Positions 33,592 to 43,221 of a DNA stretch of 64,000 nt are shown in pieces. The stretch spans positions 8,202,501-8,266,500 of the forward strand of contig NZ_RJKL01000001.1 in the NCBI RefSeq assembly GCF_003751945.1, given 5' to 3'. Positions within the stretch are counted from its first letter, which is position 1; every line of letters begins with the position of its first letter. Below the pieces are notes generated by a model, which worked only from the letters and a program-made list of their open reading frames with translations, was not told the DNA's origin and made no database searches. Position numbers and translations under genes: made by a program. The stretch comes from Couchioplanes caeruleus. GTDB taxonomy: Bacteria > Actinomycetota > Actinomycetes > Mycobacteriales > Micromonosporaceae.

Positions 33592-34172
33592 CGGCGCCGA
33601 TCCGCCCCGCCACCGCCGCGGAGATCCCGGCCGTCGGCCGCCTCATCGCGCGCGCCTTCGACCACCTCCCGCAGAATCGCTCGCTGGTCCCGGACGACGG
33701 CGTGCGCCTCGCGGTCATGGCGGCCTTCTTCACGCTGCTGTCCGGATCGGCTCGCGAGGCCGGCGCGGTCGATGTGATCGAGGACGCGTCGGGCAGCCTG
33801 GTCGCGACGGCGGTGTGGTTCGACCGCACCCGTGACCTGCCCGAGATTCCCGACTACGAACAGCGGCTTCGCGCGGTCGCGGGCCGCTGGCTGCCCCACT
33901 TCGCGGCGCTCGACGAGCTGTTCGAGAAGCACCATCCGCAGGAACCGCACTGGCACCTCGCCTTCCTCGCGGTCGACCGGACCCATCAGGGGGCCGGGCT
34001 GGGCAGCGCGCTGATGCAGCACACCCACGACCGCCTGGAGGCGCCGGCGTACCTGGAGGCGACCAACGACGACAACGTCCGCCTCTACCGCCGCCACGGC
34101 TACGCCGACATGTCCCCGTTCGACATCCACCTGCCCGACGGCACGCCCTTCTTCCGCATGTGGCGACCCTGA
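33588..34172 (+). CDS. GNAT-family N-acetyltransferase
   Basis: This 194-residue acetyltransferase starts at the ATG overlapping the permease stop. It has IRPATAAEIPAVGRLIARAF at the start, the acetyl-CoA binding motif A region LAFLAVDRTHQGAGLGSALM, and a late YLEATNDDNVRLYRRHGYAD typical of GNATs that modify small amines. Coupling with an amino-acid permease suggests the imported compound, or a product of it, could be the acceptor; that is inference. A hairpin terminator follows 8 bp later. Confidence 0.9.
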   Translation: MTAPIRPATAAEIPAVGRLIARAFDHLPQNRSLVPDDGVRLAVMAAFFTLLSGSAREAGAVDVIEDASGSLVATAVWFDRTRDLPEIPDYEQRLRAVAGRWLPHFAALDELFEKHHPQEPHWHLAFLAVDRTHQGAGLGSALMQHTHDRLEAPAYLEATNDDNVRLYRRHGYADMSPFDIHLPDGTPFFRMWRP

Positions 34173-34180
34173 AAGGTCTC

Positions 34181-34206
34181 GGAGAGGGCGTGGGAACGCC
34201 CTCCCC
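34181..34206. terminator. Hairpin between convergent GNAT and GntR genes
   Basis: The core stem is GAGGGCGT / ACGCCCTC with a 4-base loop, extendable by three pairs with one mismatch. It lies between the acetyltransferase stop (34172) and GntR stop (34210), and can act in both directions. Confidence 0.7.
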
Positions 34207-34209
34207 CGC

Positions 34210-34974
34210 TCAGCCCGCGGAAAGGTTGAGCTCGAAGCTGTAGCGGCTCGCGCGGTAGACGTGGGAGCCGTACTCCAGCGCCCGGCCGCCCGCGTCCCAG
34301 GCCGTACGGGTCATGGTCAGCAGGGACGCGCCGCGCTTCTCGGCGAGGATGCGGGCCTCGGCGGCGCCGGCGGTGCGGGCGCCGATCACCTGGGTAGCGA
34401 CGCGGGGCTGATAGCCGGCCCGGCGCAGCAGTTCGTAGAGGCCGTGCGCGGCGAGGTCGTCCGCCTCCAGGCGGATGAGGTCGAGCGGGATGGCGTTGTG
34501 CATCAGGGCGAGCGGTTCGCCGCCGGCGTAGCGCAGCCGCTCGATCCAGGTGACCTCGGTGCCGGCGGGCAGCTCGAGGGCGGCGGCCACCTCCGCCGGG
34601 GCCGGGATCACCTCGAGCCGCAGCACCTCGGTGTGCGGCTTGCGGTCGGCGCTGACCAGGTCGTCGTAGAGGCTGGAGAGCTCGACCGGCCGCCGGACCT
34701 TCGGGTGCACCACCTGGGTGCCCACGCCGCGCTTGCGCACGAGCATGCCGCGCTCCACGAGGTACTGGATCGCGCGGCGGGTCGTGGGGCGGGAGACGCC
34801 GAGGCGCTCGGCCAGGTCGACCTCGTTCTCGATGCGGGCGCCGACGCCGATCTCGCCGGCCTCGATGAGCTCCTGCAGCCGGCTGGCGACCTGGAAGTAC
34901 AGGGGCACCGGGCTGCTCCGGTCCAGCTCGACCGGGCGTACCGGACCGCGCGACGCGGAGCGGTCACGTGGCAC
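34210..34974 (-). CDS. GntR/HutC-family repressor, probable regulator of the inositol operon
   Basis: This 254-residue regulator has an N-terminal winged helix (about 20-90: VPLYFQVASRLQELIEAGEI, RLGVSRPTTRRAIQYLVERG) and a C-terminal UTRA ligand domain (about 105-250, ending ASRYSFELNLSAG). Its GTG start follows AGGAGG. It is divergent from iolC across 223 bp that contains a TTTGTC-AG-GACAAA palindrome. Position and family strongly suggest it represses the iol genes until inositol or an intermediate binds. It might also autoregulate through the same site. Confidence 0.88.
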   Translation of the reverse strand: MPRDRSASRGPVRPVELDRSSPVPLYFQVASRLQELIEAGEIGVGARIENEVDLAERLGVSRPTTRRAIQYLVERGMLVRKRGVGTQVVHPKVRRPVELSSLYDDLVSADRKPHTEVLRLEVIPAPAEVAAALELPAGTEVTWIERLRYAGGEPLALMHNAIPLDLIRLEADDLAAHGLYELLRRAGYQPRVATQVIGARTAGAAEARILAEKRGASLLTMTRTAWDAGGRALEYGSHVYRASRYSFELNLSAG

Positions 34975-34995
34975 GGACCCTCCTCACCATGTGAG

Positions 34996-35041
34996 TTTGT
35001 CAGGACAAAGTATTGACGTGGAAGCCCTCACGTTATTACAT
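34996..35041 (+). promoter_or_regulatory. Operator TTTGTC-AG-GACAAA and candidate iol promoter
   Basis: The palindrome TTTGTCAGGACAAA (34996-35009) has perfect 6-bp arms and lies 22 bp upstream of the GntR start. Next to it TTGACG (35013-35018) with a 17-bp spacer to TTACAT (35036-35041) forms a candidate promoter reading toward iolC. The remaining ~155 bp to the iolC ATG would be a long leader. A shared site for repression in both directions is likely. The -10 choice is uncertain (TATTAC overlaps it). Confidence 0.55.
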
Positions 35042-35197
35042 CGAATCCGGCCGTGGCACCCCCTCCCGCACGTGAAGAGCCCGGCCACACACCTTCTCCT
35101 CGCGCCGTAATCCGCACGGCATCCCGGGCGCCGCATCGTGCCCGGAGACCCCGCTATCGCCGGCCACACGTTCCGACCGCTTTCCCAAGGGGGACGC

Positions 35198-36151
35198 ATG
35201 CCCGCAGACGAGGTACTGACGATGGGACGTATCGGCGTCGACCTGTATCCACAACAGGTCGGTGTCTCGCTGCGTGACGTCCGTACGTTCGAGAAGTTCC
35301 TCGGTGGCAGCCCGACCAACGTCGCGGTCGCCGCGGCCCGCTACGGTCGTCGCAGCGCGGTCATCACCCGCACCGGGGACGATCCGTTCGGCGCGTACAT
35401 CCACGAGGCCCTGCGGTCCTTCGGGGTCGACGACCGCTACGTGAGCGCGGTGCCGGGGCTGCCCACGCCGGTCACCTTCTGCGAGATCTTCCCGCCCGAC
35501 GACTTCCCGCTGTACTTCTACCGCTATCCCAAGGCGCCCGACCTGGAGATCGACGAGTCCTCGCTGGACCTTGCGGCGATCCGCGCCGCTGAGATCTTCT
35601 GGGTGACCGGCACCGGCCTGTGCCAGGAGCCGTCGCGGACGGCGACGCTCACCGCGCTGCACGCCCGCGACCGCGCCGGCATCACCGTGCTCGACCTGGA
35701 CTACCGGCCGATGTTCTGGGAGTCGCGTGAGCAGGCGCGACGCTGGCTGCAGGAGGCCCTTCCGTACGTCAGCGTCGCCGTCGGCAACCTCGACGAGAGC
35801 GCCACGGCGGTGGGGGTCCGCGAGCCGCGTAAGGCCGCCGACGCCCTGCATGACCTCGGCGTCGAGCTCGCCGTCGTGAAGCGGGGCCCGGACGGCGTGG
35901 TCGCGTCCCGCAACGGCGAGGAGGTCCACGCGGCGCCGATTCCCGTCGAGGTGGTCAACGGGCTGGGCGCCGGGGACGCCTTCGGCGGCGCGCTGTGCCA
36001 CGGGCTGCTGTCCGGCTGGGACCTGCCGCGCATCCTGCGCTTCTGCAACGCCGCGGGCGCCCTCGTCGCCTCGCGGCTGGCCTGTGCCGACGCCATGCCC
36101 ACCGAGGCCGAGGTCGGCGAGCTGCTGAGCACCGGAGCCGGCCGTGACTGA
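35198..36151 (+). CDS. iolC: 5-dehydro-2-deoxygluconokinase
   Basis: This 317-residue PfkB-family kinase phosphorylates 2-deoxy-5-keto-gluconate in inositol catabolism. It has the two PfkB signatures: FLGGSPTNVAVAAARYGRRS near residues 34-53, and VNGLGAGDAFGGALCHGLL with the catalytic Asp near 255-272. TMGRIGVDLYPQQVGVSLRD at the start is typical of IolC. The ATG is preceded by AAGGGGG. It is the first gene of the operon, and its 3' end overlaps the next GTG by 8 bp. Confidence 0.93.
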   Translation: MPADEVLTMGRIGVDLYPQQVGVSLRDVRTFEKFLGGSPTNVAVAAARYGRRSAVITRTGDDPFGAYIHEALRSFGVDDRYVSAVPGLPTPVTFCEIFPPDDFPLYFYRYPKAPDLEIDESSLDLAAIRAAEIFWVTGTGLCQEPSRTATLTALHARDRAGITVLDLDYRPMFWESREQARRWLQEALPYVSVAVGNLDESATAVGVREPRKAADALHDLGVELAVVKRGPDGVVASRNGEEVHAAPIPVEVVNGLGAGDAFGGALCHGLLSGWDLPRILRFCNAAGALVASRLACADAMPTEAEVGELLSTGAGRD

Positions 36152-37013
36152 CCTCCACGAGATCGTCGCCGCCCGCGTCGACCGCCCGTACGCGATCGCC
36201 TCGGCCGCGAAACGGCGCCGCCGGCCCCCGTCCTGGCGCGGTGAGCACGGCCGCCTGATGGTCATCGCCGCGGACCATCCCGCCCGGGGCGCGCTGCGCG
36301 CCGGCGCCGACGCGCTCGCCATGGGCAACCGGGGTGACCTGCTCCGGCGGCTGTGCACCGCACTGGAGCGCCCCGGCGTCAACGGTGTGCTCGGCACCCC
36401 GGACATCCTCGAGGACCTGCTGCTGCTGGGCGCCCTCGACCACAAGGTGGTCATCGGGTCGATGAACCGCGGCGGGCTGGCCGGGACCAGCTTCGAGATC
36501 GACGACCGGTTCACCGCGTACGACGCGGAGAGCATCGCCGCCTGCGGGTTCGAGGGCGGCAAGATGCTGCTGCGCATCGACCCCTCCGACGCCGGGACGG
36601 CGACCACGCTGGAGGGCTGCGCGCGGGCGGTGGGCGATCTCGCAGGACGCAAGCTCATGGCGATGGTCGAGCCGTTCATCTCGCACCGCTACGACGGGCG
36701 GGTCCGCAACGACCTCACCCCGGACGCGATGATCCGGGCCATGACCGTGGCCGCCGGGCTCGGCACGACCTCGGCGTACACCTGGCTGAAGGTGCCGGTC
36801 GTCGACGACATGGAGCGGGTGATGGCGGCGACCACCCTGCCCGCGCTGATCCTCGGCGGCGAGGTGACGGCCGACGTCGGTGCCGCGTACTCCCGGTGGG
36901 GCAAGGCCCTGGCCCTACCCACCGTGCAGGGACTGGTGATCGGGCGCAGCCTGCTCTATCCACCCGGCGGCGACGTGGCCGGCGCGGTGGACCGGGCGGT
37001 GAGCCTGCTATGA
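36144..37013 (+). CDS. Cgl0159-family (beta/alpha)8-barrel aldolase-like protein
   Basis: This 289-residue barrel protein resembles a DhnA/DeoC-type class I aldolase. Visible are MVIAADHPARGALRAG, LIDAT-like segments and a likely Schiff-base lysine in YTWLKVPVV, followed by LILGGEV and LVIGRSLLYP. Proteins of this group are fixed members of actinobacterial inositol clusters. They probably take the place of IolJ, cleaving 6-phospho-2-deoxy-5-keto-gluconate to dihydroxyacetone phosphate and malonate semialdehyde. This assignment is from context and family, not proven. It overlaps iolC and is overlapped by iolB. Confidence 0.78.
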   Translation: MTDLHEIVAARVDRPYAIASAAKRRRRPPSWRGEHGRLMVIAADHPARGALRAGADALAMGNRGDLLRRLCTALERPGVNGVLGTPDILEDLLLLGALDHKVVIGSMNRGGLAGTSFEIDDRFTAYDAESIAACGFEGGKMLLRIDPSDAGTATTLEGCARAVGDLAGRKLMAMVEPFISHRYDGRVRNDLTPDAMIRAMTVAAGLGTTSAYTWLKVPVVDDMERVMAATTLPALILGGEVTADVGAAYSRWGKALALPTVQGLVIGRSLLYPPGGDVAGAVDRAVSLL

Positions 37014-37888
37014 GCCACCTGCTGCGCCGCGGCGAGGCCGGAAGCAAGCCGTTCGATCTGATCATCACGCCGGAGAGCGCGGGCTGGGGGTTCAGCGGCC
37101 TGCGGGTACTCGACCTGACGATCGGGCAGCGGGTCAGCTTCACCACCGGCGACCACGAGACCCTGGTGCTGCCGCTCGCCGGCGGCTGCGACGTCACCTG
37201 CGACGACGAGCGGATCACGCTGACCGGACGGCGGTCGGTCTTCTCCCGCGTCACCGACTTCGCGTACGTCCCGGCGGGCTCCACGCTCACCATCCGGGCG
37301 GGCAACGGCGGCCGGTTCGCGCTGCCCTCGGCGCGGACCACCCGGCGGCTGCCGTTCCGCTACGGCGCCGCCGAGGACGTGCCCGTCGAGCTGCGCGGCG
37401 CCGGGCAGTCCAGCCGGCAGGTCAACAACTTCTGCACGCCCGAGTCGTTCGAGGCGGACCGGCTCATCGCCGTCGAGGTGCTGACGCCGGGCGGCAACTG
37501 GTCGTCGTACCCGCCCCACAAGCACGACGATCCAGGCGTGGGTGAAACCGCCCTCGAGGAGATCTACTACTTCGAGGTCGCCGGTTCGCCCTCGGGCGCG
37601 CCCGGGTCGGCCTACCAGCGCGTGTACGGCAACCCGGGCCGCGACATCGACGTCTGCGCCGAGGTGCGCAGCGGCGACGCGGTGCTGATCCCGTACGGCT
37701 GGCACGGCCCCTCGATGGCCGCGCCCGGCTACGACCTCTACTACCTCAACGTCATGGCCGGGCCGGGGGAGCGCCGGTGGCTCTTCTCCGACGATCCGGC
37801 GCACGCCTGGGTCCGGGGCGCGTGGGGCCACCAGCAGACGGACCCCCGGCTCCCGCTGACCTCCACCACGGAGAGGAGACGACCGTGA
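37010..37888 (+). CDS. iolB: 5-deoxy-glucuronate isomerase
   Basis: This 292-residue bicupin isomerase converts 5-deoxy-glucuronate to 2-deoxy-5-keto-gluconate. Metal-binding features of the cupin fold are visible in SSYPPHKHDD and LEEIYYFEVAG, with the second cupin's LIPYGWHGP. Length and the start (HLLRRGEAGSKPFDLIITPE) fit IolB. Its ATG overlaps the upstream stop (ATGA), and its own 3' end overlaps the iolD GTG by 4 bp, so it is embedded in a coupled operon. Confidence 0.94.
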   Translation: MSHLLRRGEAGSKPFDLIITPESAGWGFSGLRVLDLTIGQRVSFTTGDHETLVLPLAGGCDVTCDDERITLTGRRSVFSRVTDFAYVPAGSTLTIRAGNGGRFALPSARTTRRLPFRYGAAEDVPVELRGAGQSSRQVNNFCTPESFEADRLIAVEVLTPGGNWSSYPPHKHDDPGVGETALEEIYYFEVAGSPSGAPGSAYQRVYGNPGRDIDVCAEVRSGDAVLIPYGWHGPSMAAPGYDLYYLNVMAGPGERRWLFSDDPAHAWVRGAWGHQQTDPRLPLTSTTERRRP

Positions 37889-39738
37889 GGCTCACCGTCG
37901 CCCAGGCCGTCGTGCGGTTCCTGGCCAGCCAGTGGACCGAGCGCGACGGCGTCGAGCAGCGCGCGGTCGCGGGCATGTTCGGCATCTTCGGGCACGGCAA
38001 CGTCGCCGGCATCGGGCAGGCCCTGCTGCAGGCGCAGCGCACCGGCGACGCGGACCTGCCGTACCACCTCGCCCGTAACGAGCAGGCCATGGTGCACGCC
38101 GCGGTCGGTTACGCCCGGATGCGCAACCGCCTGTCCGCGATGGCCTGCACCGCGTCGATCGGGCCCGGCTCGACCAACATGCTGACCGGCGCCGCGCTGG
38201 CCACCGTCAACCGCATCCCGGTCCTGCTGTTGCCCAGCGACGTCTTCGCCACCCGGGCCGCCGCACCGGTGTTGCAGGAGCTGGAGGATCCGCGCTCGTA
38301 CGACGTGTCGGTCAACGACGCGTTCCGCCCGCTGTCGCGCTTCTTCGACCGGATCTGGCGCCCGGAGCAGCTCCCGTCGGCGCTGCTCGCCGCGATGCGG
38401 GTGCTGTGCGACCCGGCCGAGACCGGCGCGGTCACCCTGTGCCTGCCGCAGGACGTGCAGGCCGAGGCGTACGACTTCCCGGACGCCCTGTTCGCCCGGC
38501 GCGTCTGGCACGTGGCCCGCCCGGTGCCGGAGCCGGCCGCGCTGGCGCGCGCGGCCGAGGTGATCCGGGCCGCCGAGCGCCCGCTGATCGTCGCCGGCGG
38601 GGGAGTGGTCTACGCCGAGGCGTCGGCCGAGCTCGACGCCTTCGCCCGGGCCACCGGCATCCCGGTCGCCGACACCCACGCCGGCAAGGGGGCGCTGAGC
38701 TGGGACCATCCGAACTCCGTCGGCGGCGTCGGCTCGACCGGCACCCCGGTCGCCAACACGCTGGCCCGCGAGGCCGACGTGGTCATCGGCGTCGGCACCC
38801 GCTACAGCGACTTTACGACGGCGTCGCGGACCGCGTTCGCGCATCCGGACGTGCGGTTCGTGAACCTCAACGTCGCCGCCTTCGACGCCCACAAGGAGTC
38901 GGCCACCGCGCTCGTGGCCGACGCCCGCGAGGGGCTCGCCGCCCTGACCGAGGCGCTCGGCGGCACTCGGTTCGATCGGGACTTCGCCGCGGACGTGGCC
39001 GCGTGGCAGGCCCGCGTCGAGCGGGCGTACCACCTCGGGCATGGGCCGCGGCCGGCGCAGAGCGAGGTGATCGGCGCGGTCAACGAGGCCTGCGGCGAGC
39101 GCGACGTCGTGGTCCAGGCGGCCGGCAGCATGCCCGGGGACCTGCAACTGCTGTGGCGTGCCCGGGACCCGAAGCAGTACCACGTCGAGTACGGCTACTC
39201 CTGCATGGGCTTCGAGATCGCCGGCGCCCTCGGGATCAAGATGGCCGATCCGAGCCGCGAGGTGTATGCGCTGGTCGGCGACGGCTCGTACCTGATGATG
39301 GCGCAGGAGATCGTCACCGCGGTGGCCGAGGGCGTCAAGCTCGTCGTGGTGCTGGTGCAGAACCACGGCTTCGCGTCGATCGGCGCGTTGTCGGAGTCGC
39401 TCGGTTCGCAGCGCTTCGGCACCAGCTACCGCTACCGCGGCGCCGACGACGACTACGACGGCGGCCTGCTGCCCGTCGACCTCGCGGCCAACGCCGAGAG
39501 CCTGGGCGCCGCGGTGATCCGCTGCCGCACGATCGCCGACCTCACCGAGGGGCTCAAGCGGGCCCGCGAGGCCGACCGGCTCACCGTCGTGCACATCGAG
39601 ACCGATCCGCTGTCGCCGGTGCCGTCCTCGGAGTCGTGGTGGGACGTCCCCGTCGCCGAGGTCTCCACCTTGGACAGCACGCGCACCGCACGGGCCGCCT
39701 ACGAGACCGCCAAGCGCGGCCAGCGCCCGTACCTCTAG
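37885..39738 (+). CDS. iolD: 3D-(3,5/4)-trihydroxycyclohexane-1,2-dione acylhydrolase
   Basis: This 617-residue ThDP-dependent enzyme opens the cyclohexane ring to 5-deoxy-glucuronate. The N-terminal domain has the activating Glu in HLARNEQAMVHAAVGYARM; the ThDP/Mg motif is GDGSYLMMAQEIVTA in the C-terminal domain, with LVQNHGFASIG after it. The overall three-domain layout equals acetolactate-synthase-type enzymes. The GTG start has GGAGAGGAG upstream and overlaps iolB by 4 bp. The length matches IolD. Confidence 0.95.
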   Translation: MRLTVAQAVVRFLASQWTERDGVEQRAVAGMFGIFGHGNVAGIGQALLQAQRTGDADLPYHLARNEQAMVHAAVGYARMRNRLSAMACTASIGPGSTNMLTGAALATVNRIPVLLLPSDVFATRAAAPVLQELEDPRSYDVSVNDAFRPLSRFFDRIWRPEQLPSALLAAMRVLCDPAETGAVTLCLPQDVQAEAYDFPDALFARRVWHVARPVPEPAALARAAEVIRAAERPLIVAGGGVVYAEASAELDAFARATGIPVADTHAGKGALSWDHPNSVGGVGSTGTPVANTLAREADVVIGVGTRYSDFTTASRTAFAHPDVRFVNLNVAAFDAHKESATALVADAREGLAALTEALGGTRFDRDFAADVAAWQARVERAYHLGHGPRPAQSEVIGAVNEACGERDVVVQAAGSMPGDLQLLWRARDPKQYHVEYGYSCMGFEIAGALGIKMADPSREVYALVGDGSYLMMAQEIVTAVAEGVKLVVVLVQNHGFASIGALSESLGSQRFGTSYRYRGADDDYDGGLLPVDLAANAESLGAAVIRCRTIADLTEGLKRAREADRLTVVHIETDPLSPVPSSESWWDVPVAEVSTLDSTRTARAAYETAKRGQRPYL

Positions 39739-39752
39739 AAGGGACCTGCGAG

Positions 39753-41249
<1,497 letters not shown>

Positions 41250-41260
41250 AGGACGGTGCC

Positions 41261-42184
41261 ATGACCACCTCGATCCGCCGCCTGCGGCTCGGTAGCTGCC
41301 CCGACTCGTGGGGCGTCTGGTTCGCCGACGACCCGCGGCAGACGCCCTGGCAGCGGTTCCTCGACGAGCTGTCCGGGGCCGGCTACCGCTGGCTGGAGCT
41401 GGGCCCGTACGGATATCTGCCGACCGACCCGGCACGGCTGCGCGACGAGCTCGCCAAGCGCGACCTGTCCTGTGCCGGCGGCACGGTCGCCGGCGTCGGC
41501 GGCCCGCACAAGGACTTCGCCGACGTGGTCGCCGAGACCCGCAAGGTGGCGGAGCTGACCCGCGCCCTGGGCGCGGAGAACCTGATCTTCGTCCCCGTGC
41601 CCGGCTACCGCGACGACGCGACCGGCGCCTACCACGAGCCCGCCGAGCTGAGCCCGGAGCGCTGGCGCGCCCTGGTGGACAACAGCAACACCCTCGGCCG
41701 GATCCTCGCCGAGGAGTACGGCCTCGCGATGCGGTTCCATCCGCACGCCGACTACCACGTGGAGACCCAGGAGCAGACCGAGCGGTTCCTCGCCGACACG
41801 GATCCGCGGTGGGTGTCGCTGTGTCTTGACACCGGCCACCTCGCCTACCGGGGAGCGGACGTGCCGGCGCTCGTCCGCAAGCATCCGGACCGCATCGGCT
41901 ATGTCCACATCAAACAGATGGACCGGGCCGTCGCCGACCGCGCGGCCCGGGAGGACCTGCCGTTCGGCCAGGCCGTCGCGCAGGGCGCCAGCGTCGAGCC
42001 GCCGGCCGGTGCGCCCGACGTCCCGTCCGTGCTGACGGCGCTCGGGGAACTCGACGCTGACCTCTTCGTGGTCGTCGAGCAGGACATGTATCCCGTCGAC
42101 TTCGACGTGCCCCTGCCGATCGCCACCCGTACCCGTGCCTATCTGAACTCCATGTCCACCTTCGAGGAAGAGGCGAACCGATGA
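41261..42184 (+). CDS. iolE: IolE-like TIM-barrel dehydratase (2-keto-myo-inositol dehydratase)
   Basis: This 307-residue xylose-isomerase-like TIM-barrel protein begins LRLGSCPDSWGVWFADDPRQ, followed by GYRWLELGPYGYLPTDP. Metal site candidates are in MRFHPHADYHVETQEQ, LCLDTGHLAYRG and YVHIKQMD, with the late Glu in VVVEQDMYP. This pattern and the position between iolA and the transport genes fit inosose dehydratase, the step following IolG. A second TIM-barrel gene at 46123 could in principle exchange roles. The start ATG has AAGGACGG upstream; the stop overlaps the lipoprotein ATG. Confidence 0.78.
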   Translation: MTTSIRRLRLGSCPDSWGVWFADDPRQTPWQRFLDELSGAGYRWLELGPYGYLPTDPARLRDELAKRDLSCAGGTVAGVGGPHKDFADVVAETRKVAELTRALGAENLIFVPVPGYRDDATGAYHEPAELSPERWRALVDNSNTLGRILAEEYGLAMRFHPHADYHVETQEQTERFLADTDPRWVSLCLDTGHLAYRGADVPALVRKHPDRIGYVHIKQMDRAVADRAAREDLPFGQAVAQGASVEPPAGAPDVPSVLTALGELDADLFVVVEQDMYPVDFDVPLPIATRTRAYLNSMSTFEEEANR

Positions 42185-43161
42185 GAACGCGCCGAATGGT
42201 CGCGCTGGTGGCAGTGGTGACCCTCGGGGTCACCGCGTGCAGCGGCGGCGGCCGGGAACAGACCGACGACACGACGGGCGGCGGTGGCAACGCACCGGGC
42301 AGCTCCGGCTACACGATCGCGTTCGTCACCCACGAGACGCCGGGCGACACCTTCTGGGACAAGATCAAGGCCGGCGCCACCCAGGCGGCCAAGGACCAGG
42401 GCGTCACCCTGAAGTACTCCAACGATCCGGCCGCCGACAAGCAGGCCGTGCTCATCCAGAACGCGGTCGATTCCAAGGTCAACGGGATCGCCACCACGCT
42501 GGTGACGCCGAACGCCCTGGCCGGGGCCGTGAAGGCGGCCACCGACGCGAAGATCCCGGTGGTCGGCCTGAACTCCGGTATCGACCAGTACCAGCAGCTC
42601 GGCGCGCTGATGTACTTCGGATCCGACGAGACAATCGCCGGACAGAGCGCGGGCCGGCGCCTCGCCGAGGCCGGCGCCAAGCACCCGCTCTGTGTCATCC
42701 ACCAGGCCGGCTCGGTGGCCCTCGAGGCCCGCTGCGCCGGCGTCAAGAGCGCCGTGCCGGGCACGGAGAACATTCAGGTCAACGGCGCCGACGACTCCTC
42801 CGTCGTGTCCACCCTGCAGGCGAAGCTGTCGCAGGACAAGTCGATCGACTCCATCGTGACCCTGGGCGCGCAGATCGCGCAGGACACCCTCAAGGCGAAG
42901 GACGCCTCCGGCAGCGCCGCCAAACTCGTCACCTTCGACCTCAACGCCGAGATCGCTCAGAGCATCCAGGATGGCAAGATCGAGTTCTCCATCGACCAGC
43001 AGCCCTATGTCCAGGGCTACATGGCCGTGACCTCGCTGTATCTCTATCTGAAGAACGGCAACGACATCGGCGGCGGTAAGCCCGTGCTCACCGGCCCGTC
43101 CTTCGTCGACAAGGACAACATCGCCACCATCCTGCCCTTCACGAAGAACAACACGCGCTGA
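42181..43161 (+). CDS. Sugar ABC transporter substrate-binding lipoprotein (ribose/inositol type)
   Basis: This 326-residue lipoprotein has MRTRRMVALVAVVTLGVTAC as its signal with lipobox VTAC, then a Gly/Ser/Thr-rich tether to about residue 40. A periplasmic-binding-protein type 1 domain follows (YTIAFVTHETPGDTFWDKIK, LNSGIDQYQQLGAL, QDGKIEFSIDQQPYVQGYMA), similar to ribose/inositol receptors. It most likely binds myo-inositol, given the surrounding genes. It begins ATGA-overlapping iolE. A hairpin follows before the permease gene, which may allow a higher level of this protein. Confidence 0.9.
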   Translation: MRTRRMVALVAVVTLGVTACSGGGREQTDDTTGGGGNAPGSSGYTIAFVTHETPGDTFWDKIKAGATQAAKDQGVTLKYSNDPAADKQAVLIQNAVDSKVNGIATTLVTPNALAGAVKAATDAKIPVVGLNSGIDQYQQLGALMYFGSDETIAGQSAGRRLAEAGAKHPLCVIHQAGSVALEARCAGVKSAVPGTENIQVNGADDSSVVSTLQAKLSQDKSIDSIVTLGAQIAQDTLKAKDASGSAAKLVTFDLNAEIAQSIQDGKIEFSIDQQPYVQGYMAVTSLYLYLKNGNDIGGGKPVLTGPSFVDKDNIATILPFTKNNTR

Positions 43162-43166
43162 CCCTC

Positions 43167-43200
43167 CTCCGCGGGGGTCGCCGCGGCGGCCTCCGCGGAG
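43167..43200 (+). terminator. Attenuator-like hairpin between binding-protein and permease genes
   Basis: Perfect 8-bp arms CTCCGCGG / CCGCGGAG flank an 18-base GC-rich loop in the 60-bp gap after the lipoprotein stop. In such operons, a hairpin here usually trims downstream transcription or stabilises the upstream mRNA. Confidence 0.55.
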
Positions 43201-43221
43201 AAATCGAACGGAGTCCCCTCC

